DNA of 20,482 bases from Leucobacter sp. Its GTDB lineage: Bacteria > Actinomycetota > Actinomycetes > Actinomycetales > Microbacteriaceae. A program made the translations under genes and the position numbers. The stretch covers positions 1 through 20,482 of the forward strand of contig JAAZHL010000006.1 of NCBI GenBank assembly GCA_012510755.1. Direction: 5' to 3'. The notes below the pieces were generated by a model. It was not told the origin of the DNA, ran no database searches, and saw only the letters and a list, made by a program, of their open reading frames with translations. Shown here piece by piece: positions 8,032 through 15,299 of this stretch. The number at the start of each line of letters is the position of its first letter. Positions within the stretch are counted from its first letter, which is position 1.

Positions 8032-8322
8032 GTGAGACCAACTGTGAGAACCCGCGCGTCAGCGCGGCTGGTACTCGGGGGCTCCGAAGATGTTCGACTG
8101 CATCCGTCCATGATCTTGCTAACGATAGCAGCAGCAACCGGGCGTTCGTTGAAAACTGGAGGTTTTCACCAGCCAAGTGGTTCGGTAAATACTCAGTAAG
8201 CGAAATCTTCACACGATGCACTACCAAGCGGCAAGAGGGCGTAGGCTAGAGGGCAGTGCGCGCAATGGCCCGCCGCGTTCGCGGCTGGCCTGCGGTAGTT
8301 GGTCACGATGAGAGGAATCGCC
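8032..8322. promoter_or_regulatory. Divergent promoter region between the CNNM operon and kgd
   Basis: A 291-base gap that must serve both sides. Visible features are a GC hairpin at 8052-8067 (CCGCGC-GTCA-GCGCGG) in the leader of the CNNM operon, an AT-rich hairpin at 8150-8168 (TGAAAAC-TGGAG-GTTTTCA), and a weak sigma-A-like pair for kgd, TTTTCA at 8163-8168 and TAAATA at 8186-8191 with a 17-base spacer. If that promoter is used, the AT-rich hairpin overlaps its -35 box and could be an operator. No element is certain. Confidence 0.35.
8267..8290 (+). other. GC-rich hairpin in the kgd leader
   Basis: GGCC-c-GCCGCG-tt-CGCGGC-t-GGCC forms a 10-bp stem with one internal mismatch and a two-base loop. 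It ends 20 bases before the kgd ribosome site AGAGGA at 8311-8316. Such a stem in an mRNA leader could affect transcription or ribosome access. This is a reading of structure only; no known leader family is recognised. Confidence 0.3.
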
Positions 8323-11300
8323 TTGGCTGAGCGGACAAACGCCCCTGGTAACGGAGGCTCCGCAGAAGATTTTGGTGCTAACGCCTGGTTAGTCGACGAA
8401 ATGTACAAGCAGTACATCGTCGATAAGAACTCGGTCGATCAGGCCTGGTGGCCGACGCTTGAACGCTATGCCGCGTCAAGCGCGGGCGCTGCAGCAAGTA
8501 ACAGCACAACTTCGGCAAGTACCCCCGCTGCAGCTGCACCGGTGGTGCAGTCTGACGGCGTTGGTTCGGCGCCCTCGCCGACCACCATTGCACCGACCTC
8601 GTCTGCGCCAGAAGCCGCAGCGCCGGCAGCTCGGACAACGAACACGGCGCCTCGACAGGCTCCGATTCCGGCCGAGGCGCCAAAGACCGCGCCTGTGGCA
8701 ACGGTCGAGCACGGGGCGGACGACGAAGATCAAGTCATGCCGCTGCGCGGTCTGCCGAAGACACTCGCCAAGAACATGGACGAGAGTCTCACCGTGCCGA
8801 CAGCCACCAGCGTGCGCACCGTGCCTGCAAAGCTGCTCATTGATAACCGCACGGTTATCAACAGCAACCTGCGACGTAGCCGCGGCGGCAAGGTATCATT
8901 CACCCACCTCATTGGCTGGGCGTTGATCCACGCACTGAAAGATTTTCCAAGCCAGAACGTTTCATACGCAGAAGTCGACGGCAAACCATCACTCGTCATG
9001 CCCGCCCACATTGGTCTTGGCATAGCAATCGACCTGCCCAAGCCTGATGGCACCCGCTCACTGCTAGTACCTGTCATCAAGCGTGCCGACACACTTGATT
9101 TCAACGAATACCTCGCGGCATACGAAGACCTGGTCACGCGTGCCCGTGACGGCAAGCTCACTCCCGGCGATTTCCAGGGTGGCACCATTTCGTTGACCAA
9201 CCCCGGCGGCATCGGCACCGTGCATTCAGTGCCGCGTCTTATGCGAGGCCAGGGCTCGATCATCGGTGTGGGCGCACTTGAATACCCGGCAGAGTTTCAG
9301 GGCGCTGCCCTCGAAACGCTGAACCGTCTCGGCATTTCCAAGACCATCACGCTGACCAGCACCTATGACCACCGCGTTATTCAGGGTGCAGGCTCGGGCG
9401 AGTTCTTGAAGAAAGTGCACGAACGCCTCGCTGGCGCACACGGCTTCTACGAAGAGGTCTTTGCTGCGCTGCGCATTCCGTACAAGCCGATTCAGTGGGC
9501 CGCCGACATTCACGTCGATGCGAGCGATGCGGTTGACAAGTCTGCTCGCGTACAAGAGCTCATCAATTCGTTTCGGGTGCGCGGTCACCTCATGGCCGAC
9601 ATCGACCCGCTCGAATATGTGCAGCGCACGCACCCAGACCTCGAGATTGAAAATCACGGCCTGACTTTTTGGGATCTCGATCGTGAGTTCGTTACCGGCG
9701 GCATCGGCGGTGAACGAACCATGCTGCTGCGTGACATTCTTGGCGTGCTGCGCGATTCATACTGCCGCAAAATCGGCATCGAATACATGCACATTCAAGA
9801 CCCCGAGCAGCGCATGTGGATTCGCGAGCGCGTCGAGGTTCCCTATGCGAAGCCCGATCGTGACGAGCAGCTGCGCATTCTCGAGAAGCTCAACGAGGCC
9901 GAGGCGTTTGAGACCTTCCTGCAGACGAAGTACGTTGGCCAAAAGCGGTTCAGCCTTGAGGGCGGCGAGTCAGTCATTCCGTTGCTCGATGCAATGCTCA
10001 TCGAAGCAGCTGAAGACGGCGTCGACAGCGTCGACATCGGCATGGCGCACCGTGGCCGACTCAACGTGCTGTCGAACATCGCTGGCAAGACGTACGGCCA
10101 GATCTTCCGTGAGTTCGAAGGCACCGCTGCTGCGACCGGTTCTGGTGATGTGAAATATCACTTGGGCACAACCGGTGTATTCACCGCACCCAACGGCACC
10201 CAGGTGCCCATTCACCTCGCGGCGAACCCCTCTCACCTCGAGACCGTCAACGGTGTGCTCGAAGGCATCGTGCGTGCCAAGCAAGACTTGAAGCCGATTG
10301 GTTCGTTCACCACTCTGCCGATCTTGATTCACGGTGACGCCGCAATGGCAGGCCAGGGAGTGGTCTACGAAACGCTGCAGATGTCGCAACTGCGCGGCTA
10401 CCGCACTGGCGGCACGATTCACATTGTGATCAACAACCAGGTGGGCTTCACCACGTTGCCACAAGACTCGCGTTCGGCCGTCTACTCGACCGACGTCGGC
10501 AAGGTCGTACAGGCCCCCATCTTGCATGTGAATGGCGACGACCCCGAGTCGGTGGTGCGTGTCGCACAATTGGCGTACGAATTCCGTCAGAAATTCCACC
10601 GCGACGTCATCATCGACCTCGTGTGTTACCGCCGCCGCGGCCATAATGAGGGCGACGACCCGTCGATGACGCAGCCACTTATGTACGACCTCATTGAGGC
10701 AAAGCGCTCGACGCGTCGCCTCTACACTGAGGCGCTTGTTGGACGCGGGGATCTCACCGAAGAAGAGTACGAGAAGGCAAAGGCAGACTTTCAGAGCCGT
10801 CTTGAGCAGGCGTTCATGGAGACGCATGCCGCGCAGACCGGCTCTGTGCCAGTCATCGATCAGAGCGTAATTGGCCCTGCTACGGCACCGATTCCCGTGA
10901 TTTCTACCGTCGATACCGCGGTCGACCGCTCAGTCATCGAACGCATTGGTGAAGCACACGGCACCCCACCCGAGGGTTTCACGGTGCACCCGAAGTTGCA
11001 GCAGCTGCTGAAGAAGCGTGTCGAGATGAGCCAGAATGGCGGCATCGATTGGGGCTATGGCGAGTTGCTCGCGCTCGGCTCGCTGCTGATGGAGGGCACT
11101 TCGGTGCGTTTCGCAGGACAAGACGCACGACGCGGCACCTTTACTCAACGCCACGCGGTGTTCCACGATCGCGCAAACGGTCAAGAATGGCTGCCACTGC
11201 TGAACCTGTCAGAAAACCAGGGTCGGTTCTGGATCTATGACTCGTTCTTATCGGAATATGCGGCTCTCGCCTACGAATATGGGTATTCGCTGCAGCGGGA

Positions 11301-12066
11301 AGACGCGCTCGTGCTGTGGGAGGCGCAGTTCGGCGACTTTGCGAATGGCGCGCAAAGCGTCATCGACGAATATGTTGCCGCCGCAGAGCAGAAGTGGGGC
11401 CAGCAGTCTTCGGTCGTCATGCTGCTGCCGCACGGCTATGAAGGTCAGGGCCCAGACCACTCCTCGGCACGCATCGAACGCTATTTGCAGCTGTGTGCAG
11501 AAGACAACATGATCGTGGCACGCCCGTCTACTCCCGCGAACTACTTCCACCTGTTACGCAGGCAGGCCTACCAGCGGCCGCGCAAGCCGCTGATCGTGTT
11601 CACGCCCAAGTCGATGCTGCGGCTGCGCGGGGCAACCTCTGCCGTCGAAGATTTCACGACCAGTGGTTTCCAGCCAGTGATCGACGATGCCGCGGCCAAC
11701 AAACCTGAGGTCACCCGGGTGATTCTCACCTCTGGCAAGGTCTACTACGATCTTCGCAGCGCGCTCGAGAAGCAGCCCGATTCACGGGTCGCACTGGTTC
11801 GCATCGAGCAGTACTACCCGACCCCGATTCTCGAACTCACGCAGATTCTCGAGTCGTACCCGGGTGCCGAGCTCGTATGGGTGCAAGATGAGCCAGAAAA
11901 CCAAGGCGCCTGGCCATTCTTGTCGCACGCATTCGCCAAGAACATCAGCGCTGGCGCTGTGCGCGCAGTCACCCGTAAGGCATCTGCAGCACCCTCAACC
12001 GGTTCAGCCAAGGTGCACGCAGTCGAGCAAGAGCACTTGATTCGGGCGGCACTGTCATTTGACTAA
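8323..12066 (+). CDS. kgd: Multifunctional 2-oxoglutarate decarboxylase / 2-oxoglutarate dehydrogenase E1-E2 fusion
   Basis: Catalyses the 2-oxoglutarate step of the TCA cycle, and with its partners also carboligation. The protein has 1247 residues, the size of mycobacterial Kgd. Order of domains: a short N-terminal helix typical of E1 (FGANAWLVDEMYKQYIVDKN, about 18-37); an Ala/Pro/Thr-rich linker of about 90 residues; an E2-type acyltransferase core (about 140-370) with TYDHRVIQGAGSGEF and the active His near 350; then the ThDP-dependent E1 body with GMAHRGRLNVL (near 574), HGDAAMAGQG and NNQVGFTT (near 670-715), the RRRGHNEGDDPS segment, and a transketolase-like C-terminal half. There is no lipoyl domain, as expected for the family, so lipoate must come from a separate E2. 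TTG at 8323 is chosen because AGAGGA stands six bases before it; an ATG at 8308 or TTG at 8299 are alternatives with weak ribosome sites. Confidence 0.96.
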   Translation: MAERTNAPGNGGSAEDFGANAWLVDEMYKQYIVDKNSVDQAWWPTLERYAASSAGAAASNSTTSASTPAAAAPVVQSDGVGSAPSPTTIAPTSSAPEAAAPAARTTNTAPRQAPIPAEAPKTAPVATVEHGADDEDQVMPLRGLPKTLAKNMDESLTVPTATSVRTVPAKLLIDNRTVINSNLRRSRGGKVSFTHLIGWALIHALKDFPSQNVSYAEVDGKPSLVMPAHIGLGIAIDLPKPDGTRSLLVPVIKRADTLDFNEYLAAYEDLVTRARDGKLTPGDFQGGTISLTNPGGIGTVHSVPRLMRGQGSIIGVGALEYPAEFQGAALETLNRLGISKTITLTSTYDHRVIQGAGSGEFLKKVHERLAGAHGFYEEVFAALRIPYKPIQWAADIHVDASDAVDKSARVQELINSFRVRGHLMADIDPLEYVQRTHPDLEIENHGLTFWDLDREFVTGGIGGERTMLLRDILGVLRDSYCRKIGIEYMHIQDPEQRMWIRERVEVPYAKPDRDEQLRILEKLNEAEAFETFLQTKYVGQKRFSLEGGESVIPLLDAMLIEAAEDGVDSVDIGMAHRGRLNVLSNIAGKTYGQIFREFEGTAAATGSGDVKYHLGTTGVFTAPNGTQVPIHLAANPSHLETVNGVLEGIVRAKQDLKPIGSFTTLPILIHGDAAMAGQGVVYETLQMSQLRGYRTGGTIHIVINNQVGFTTLPQDSRSAVYSTDVGKVVQAPILHVNGDDPESVVRVAQLAYEFRQKFHRDVIIDLVCYRRRGHNEGDDPSMTQPLMYDLIEAKRSTRRLYTEALVGRGDLTEEEYEKAKADFQSRLEQAFMETHAAQTGSVPVIDQSVIGPATAPIPVISTVDTAVDRSVIERIGEAHGTPPEGFTVHPKLQQLLKKRVEMSQNGGIDWGYGELLALGSLLMEGTSVRFAGQDARRGTFTQRHAVFHDRANGQEWLPLLNLSENQGRFWIYDSFLSEYAALAYEYGYSLQREDALVLWEAQFGDFANGAQSVIDEYVAAAEQKWGQQSSVVMLLPHGYEGQGPDHSSARIERYLQLCAEDNMIVARPSTPANYFHLLRRQAYQRPRKPLIVFTPKSMLRLRGATSAVEDFTTSGFQPVIDDAAANKPEVTRVILTSGKVYYDLRSALEKQPDSRVALVRIEQYYPTPILELTQILESYPGAELVWVQDEPENQGAWPFLSHAFAKNISAGAVRAVTRKASAAPSTGSAKVHAVEQEHLIRAALSFD

Positions 12067-12107
12067 CAGCGTCCTTTCGTTCGCACCGTCTTTCGACTAG
12101 TGTCGTC

Positions 12108-12143
12108 GTGAGCCCCACCAGCCTGCCGGCTCGTGGGGCTCAC
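12108..12143 (+). terminator. Hairpin terminator downstream of kgd
   Basis: The outer stem of 11 bp pairs GTGAGCCCCAC (12108-12118) with GTGGGGCTCAC (12133-12143). One mismatch leads into an inner 4-bp stem AGCC/GGCT around the loop TGCC, and TT follows. It lies 42 bases after the kgd stop and ends 20 bases before the agmatine deiminase start, so the next gene probably needs its own start signal or read-through. Confidence 0.75.
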
Positions 12144-12162
12144 TTGCAGAAAGGCTGTGCGC

Positions 12163-13200
12163 ATGACCAAGTGGCTCATGCCCCACGAGGGGTCGCAACA
12201 AGAATGTCTCTGGCTCGCCTGGCCCACCACGGGGTATACGCTCGGTGCTACTGAGAGCGAGGCTGACGAGGCCCGCAACACCTGGGCAGCTGTCGCAAAT
12301 GCGGCGAGTGAGTTTCAACAAGTCTTTGTCGTCGTGAATCCAGGCGACGAGCCAATCGCAAAGCGCTACCTTTCGAGCGCGATTTCACTGCTCACCGCAC
12401 CGCTCAACGATGCCTGGATGCGCGACATTGGCCCGAGTTTTGTCATTGGTGATGATGGCTCGCTCGGCGCAGTGAACTTTGTCTTCAACGGCTGGGGCGC
12501 GCAGTCCTGGGCAAGATGGGACAAAGACCAACACATTGGCCGTGTTGTCGCTGAAGCCGCCGGGGCCACCCTCATCGATAGTGAGCTCGTGAATGAGGGA
12601 GGCGGTATTCAGGTCGACGGTACGGGTCGCGTCGTACTGACTGAGACGGTGCAGCTCGACCCTGGTCGCAACCCTGGTTACACGAAGCAGCAGGTTGAGA
12701 CAGAGCTCGCCCGAACGATCGGTGCCACCAGCGCCCTCTGGCTGCCTCGTGGGCTCACCCGGGACCATGACACGTTTGGCACGCGTGGGCATAGTGACAT
12801 ACTTGCCGCGTTTACGAGCCCAAGTGTCTTGCTCATGCACCACCAAGACTCGGCTTCACACCCAGATCACGCAATTGCAAGGTACAACCGCGAAACCGCT
12901 GAACGATACTTGAGTGAGCAATCGGCGAGTGTCGAGATCGTTGATATGCCGGCGCCCGAGACACTGCGCGACGCCGAGGGGTTCGTCGATTACAGCTACA
13001 TCAACCACGTGGTGATCAATGGCGCAGTGCTCGCGTGTGCGTTTGGTGATCCCGCGGACGATCGGGCAGTCGGTATTTTGCGTGATCAGTATGCCGGTCG
13101 TGAGATTGTTGCGATCGATGCGCGTCCGCTGTTTGCGCGCGGCGGCGGCATTCACTGCATTACCCAACAGCAGCCATCCGTGCAGATCGTCGATTTGTGA
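12163..13200 (+). CDS. aguA: Agmatine deiminase family protein
   Basis: Family enzymes hydrolyse agmatine to N-carbamoylputrescine and ammonia, a step from arginine to putrescine. The 345-residue product belongs to the guanidino-modifying (PAD_porph) fold. Visible catalytic marks are WMRDIGPSFV with Asp88, NEGGGIQVDG with Glu145, RGHSDILAAF with His210, and the C-terminal GGGIHCITQQQP with the nucleophile Cys332. A frame-extending start at 12133 exists, but the ATG at 12163 has AGAAAGG about eight bases before it and yields the usual N-terminus (PHEGSQQECLWLAWP). No carbamoylputrescine amidase (aguB) is next to it, so the pathway partner must be elsewhere. The His motif reads GHSD rather than the more usual GHVD, a mild deviation. 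Peptidyl-arginine deiminase activity is possible in principle, but bacterial proteins of this size are normally agmatine deiminases. Confidence 0.9.
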   Translation: MTKWLMPHEGSQQECLWLAWPTTGYTLGATESEADEARNTWAAVANAASEFQQVFVVVNPGDEPIAKRYLSSAISLLTAPLNDAWMRDIGPSFVIGDDGSLGAVNFVFNGWGAQSWARWDKDQHIGRVVAEAAGATLIDSELVNEGGGIQVDGTGRVVLTETVQLDPGRNPGYTKQQVETELARTIGATSALWLPRGLTRDHDTFGTRGHSDILAAFTSPSVLLMHHQDSASHPDHAIARYNRETAERYLSEQSASVEIVDMPAPETLRDAEGFVDYSYINHVVINGAVLACAFGDPADDRAVGILRDQYAGREIVAIDARPLFARGGGIHCITQQQPSVQIVDL

Positions 13201-13314
13201 CGCGGCACCGTAATCGCAACACCAAGGCTTCAGACAGGACTAATATTTTTCAGACGAGTGACTGTAATCACTCACAACCTACAACTTTGCGTCGAAAGCT
13301 GACACCATAGGCGC
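13201..13314 (+). promoter_or_regulatory. AT-richer gap before the tandem paralogue pair, with inverted repeat
   Basis: A 114-base gap holding an inverted repeat GAGTGA-CTGTAA-TCACTC at 13256-13273, two direct copies of TTCAGAC (13229-13235 and 13249-13255) and an AT-rich box TAATATTTTT at 13241-13250. This grouping suggests a promoter with an operator for the two small genes that follow. No confident -35 element can be placed, and the ribosome site ahead of 13315 is weak. Confidence 0.35.
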
Positions 13315-13755
13315 ATGGGCTTTCTTATCTACGGCGGTACGCAGGAGTACGAGTTCGAAGACCGCACGCTCGCCCACCTCAAGGTGGCGATCACCATAAA
13401 GTTTCGGCGCCAAGAGAGTTTTCTCATGAGCTGGACGACGCCGGCCGAGCGCGGAGGCGGACGCGTCTCTATCTGGCTGACCCCTAATGTTCCGCTGACT
13501 TTCAGATTTGCTGGCAGCCGAGCACCGCAACTCAGCAAGGCTTGGCTTGATGTGCTGAACGAGCTCTCGCACACTCCACGTGGGTTGATCGTGGTCACCG
13601 AGCAGGAAGCCGAAAGGCACGCGCAGGTGGCGCAGTCGAAGCAGCCCATGGGCAATGAAGTGGGTGCCGAGAAGGTCTCGCCAATACCTCGTTCGAAAAC
13701 ACCAAATATCTCTGATACCACAACCACTGCGTCACGGAGAAAGAAGAAGGCATAA
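13315..13755 (+). CDS. Small conserved protein, first of a tandem paralogous pair (DUF7882-like), with basic C-terminal tail
   Basis: A 146-residue cytoplasmic protein of unknown function. Residues 1-98 match the next gene along their whole length (shared pattern MGFLxYG, F-x-DR-x-L-x-HL, K-x-x-x-QES, W, WL-x-P-x-(V/I)PL-x-F-x-F, P-L, G-L). I recognise this as a family common in Microbacteriaceae. From memory, some records call such proteins ATP-dependent DNA ligase, but nothing here resembles a ligase: there is no KxDG motif and it is far too short. Unlike its partner, this copy carries about 48 extra residues that are polar, low in hydrophobics and end in RRKKK, probably disordered and able to bind nucleic acid or another acidic partner. 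No signal peptide or membrane helix is seen. It is four bases from the next start, so the two are one transcript. Confidence 0.8.
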   Translation: MGFLIYGGTQEYEFEDRTLAHLKVAITIKFRRQESFLMSWTTPAERGGGRVSIWLTPNVPLTFRFAGSRAPQLSKAWLDVLNELSHTPRGLIVVTEQEAERHAQVAQSKQPMGNEVGAEKVSPIPRSKTPNISDTTTTASRRKKKA

Positions 13756-13759
13756 CATC

Positions 13760-14047
13760 ATGGGTTTTCTGCACTACGGAGAATCGCGCAGTTTCGCCTT
13801 CGATGACCGCTCGCTCACCCACCTGCGCACCGTCATCTTAGGCAAACTCAATTTACAAGAGAGCCTGGTGTTCACCTGGCTCGAAGAAGGACGCCAACAG
13901 ACGCTCTGGTTGCGCCCAACAATTCCGCTGCATTTCGAATTCGAATCAGCAGCGACCCCCGAACTGAACCCTGAATGGGTAGAGCAGCTATTGTCCCTCG
14001 CGAATTCCCCTGCGGGTCTGCGGCTCATCGAAGAACCTCAGGGCTAG
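13760..14047 (+). CDS. Small conserved protein, second of a tandem paralogous pair (DUF7882-like)
   Basis: A 95-residue protein homologous to the core of the preceding gene, without the tail. It reads MGFLHYGESRSFAFDDRSL, then THLRTVILGKLNLQES, a Trp-rich centre (FTWLEE, LWLRPTIPLHFEF) and a C-terminal NSPAGLRLIEE. The pattern of strands and helices is compact and cytoplasmic. The ATG at 13760 is chosen because it aligns with the first residue of the paralogue, and AAGAAGG (13744-13750) lies nine bases before it. Open frame further upstream overlaps the neighbour and is not homologous. Function is unknown for the family. The pair could act as a heterodimer or be divergent duplicates. It converges with the stress-type SDR gene. 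Confidence 0.82.
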   Translation: MGFLHYGESRSFAFDDRSLTHLRTVILGKLNLQESLVFTWLEEGRQQTLWLRPTIPLHFEFESAATPELNPEWVEQLLSLANSPAGLRLIEEPQG

Positions 14048-14053
14048 CCAAGA

Positions 14054-14078
14054 GCACGCTGCCGAACGAGGGGCGTGC
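14054..14078. terminator. Possible terminator between convergent genes
   Basis: GCACGC (14054-14059) pairs with GCGTGC (14073-14078) around a 13-base loop, and a second small stem GAGTC/GACTC (14079-14098) follows before a T-rich tail (CTTCTCATTTTCTG). It sits between the end of the small-protein pair and the end of the stress-type SDR gene. The stems are short, so this is tentative. Confidence 0.3.
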
Positions 14079-14111
14079 GAGTCGGAGAATCTTGACTCTT
14101 CTCATTTTCTG

Positions 14112-14993
14112 TTACAGGTGCAGCCCTCCGGTCACGGGCAATACCGCGCCTGACACGTACGAAGCGTCTTCTGAAGCAAGATAGACGAATGCGCCCGCAA
14201 GCTCGGCCGGTTGACCCGGTCTACCGAGCGGGGTGTTTTCGCCGAAGTGGCGAAGCTTCTCATGCCAACCGGTTGCTGCGATCAGTGGGGTCCAAATGGG
14301 GCCTGGTGCTACTGCGTTCACCCGCACCCCTTTAGGCCCCTGTTCTTCGGCAAGCGCACGAGTAAACCCGACGAGTGCCGCCTTCGTCATCGCGTAATCA
14401 AGCAGATCAGGACTCGGGTCGAATGATTGAATGGAGGCAGTCACGATGACCGAGGCACCGGGCTGCAGCTTAGACGCTGCTTGACGCATGATGAGCAACG
14501 GTGCAACCAGGTTAGTTTCAAAGACCTCCATAATTTGGCTGCGTTCGATGTCTGCGTCTGGGCCGCGATTGTGCTGCACTCCAGCATTGAGCACGACGAT
14601 GTCTAGACCACCGAGTTCGTCGGTGGCTCGCTCGACGACCTCGACACACACTGCTTCTTCGCGTAGATCGCCCGGCAGCAGCACGCACTTGCGGCCAGCC
14701 TTATGCACCCAGTGTTCGGTTTCTGCCGCGTCACTGTGTTCTGAGGGTAGGTACGAGATTGCTACATCAGCCCCTTCGCGGGAATAGGCGATCGCGACAG
14801 CTCGACCGATTCCGGAGTCTCCCCCGGTAACGAATGCGCGTTGCCCGCTAAGTCGGGCATGCCCGACATAGCTCTTTTCACCGTGGTCTGGAGTGGGATG
14901 CATTGGCTCGGTTGCGCCCGGCTGATCAGGTTGTTGCTGAAAAGGCATCGGCGGTCGAGGGTATTTGTAACGAGGATCAACATTGGCGTTCAT
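14112..14993 (-). CDS. SDR family oxidoreductase, general-stress type (YghA/YdaD-like)
   Basis: A 293-residue short-chain dehydrogenase with a long hydrophilic leader (PRYKYPRPPMPFQQQPDQPG...MHPTPDHGEKSY) before the Rossmann fold, the hallmark of the group containing Bacillus general stress protein 39 (YdaD) and E. coli YghA. TGGDSGIG lies at 56-63, LNAG near 135-138, and the catalytic set is Ser187, Tyr200 and Lys204. The end is FVYLASEDASYVSGAVLPVTGG. The motif LNAG replaces the usual NNAG. The substrate is unknown; the group is linked to osmotic or general stress in other bacteria. The ATG at 14991-14993 gives the standard leader and lies four bases after the stop of the Rho_N gene, so the two are one transcript. 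The open frame to 15167 would run through that neighbour and is rejected. The local ribosome site is weak, which suggests coupling to the upstream gene. Confidence 0.88.
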   Translation of the reverse strand: MNANVDPRYKYPRPPMPFQQQPDQPGATEPMHPTPDHGEKSYVGHARLSGQRAFVTGGDSGIGRAVAIAYSREGADVAISYLPSEHSDAAETEHWVHKAGRKCVLLPGDLREEAVCVEVVERATDELGGLDIVVLNAGVQHNRGPDADIERSQIMEVFETNLVAPLLIMRQAASKLQPGASVIVTASIQSFDPSPDLLDYAMTKAALVGFTRALAEEQGPKGVRVNAVAPGPIWTPLIAATGWHEKLRHFGENTPLGRPGQPAELAGAFVYLASEDASYVSGAVLPVTGGLHL

Positions 14994-14997
14994 GGCG

Positions 14998-15255
14998 TTA
15001 GTGGTGTCGAATTTTCTGAATGAGGTCGTGTTTACGCAGATGCGAATAGCCGCTGAGCCCGAGTTCTTTGGCGCGGTCACGCAGCTCAGCAACGGTACGA
15101 TCTTCATAGTTCTCGGCATTGCCGCCTCGTCTGCCGACAGTCTCTCGACCTTCTTTCGCTGCAGCATTCGAGATTCGGGCAGCCTTCTCTTTCGAAGCGC
15201 CTTCGTCGCGCAATTTTTCGTACAGTTCTTCGTCTTTCAGTTGTGATGTTGGCAT
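14998..15255 (-). CDS. Small DUF7218 / Rho_N-domain protein
   Basis: An 85-residue, highly charged protein. The N-terminal half (KDEELYEKLRDEGASKEKAARISNAAA) is a helical segment seen in a family of small actinobacterial proteins. Residues 50-84 (YEDRTVAELRDRAKELG, then YSHLRKHDLIQKIR) match the Rho termination factor N-terminal fold, a small helical SAP-like module that binds RNA or DNA. It is not Rho itself; the helicase part is absent. The ribosome site AAAGG lies about seven bases ahead of ATG 15253-15255. It sits between the FAD-Rieske gene (44 bases upstream) and the stress SDR (four bases downstream), so a nucleic-acid-protecting or stress role is plausible but inferred. Confidence 0.85.
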   Translation of the reverse strand: MPTSQLKDEELYEKLRDEGASKEKAARISNAAAKEGRETVGRRGGNAENYEDRTVAELRDRAKELGLSGYSHLRKHDLIQKIRHH

Positions 15256-15299
15256 GGTGTCAACCTTTCAGTCTCGTGTTCGGCACTGAGTGTGCAGGG

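Noticed and set aside
9970..10827. Minus-strand open frame of about 285 codons inside kgd.
   Set aside because: It lies wholly within the strongly conserved E1 part of kgd and has no ribosome site or recognisable motifs; long antisense frames are common in high-GC genes.
14994..15167. Long N-terminal extension of the stress-type SDR.
   Set aside because: It overlaps the Rho_N gene in another frame; that gene has a clear ribosome site and family match, and the SDR's typical leader starts at 14993.
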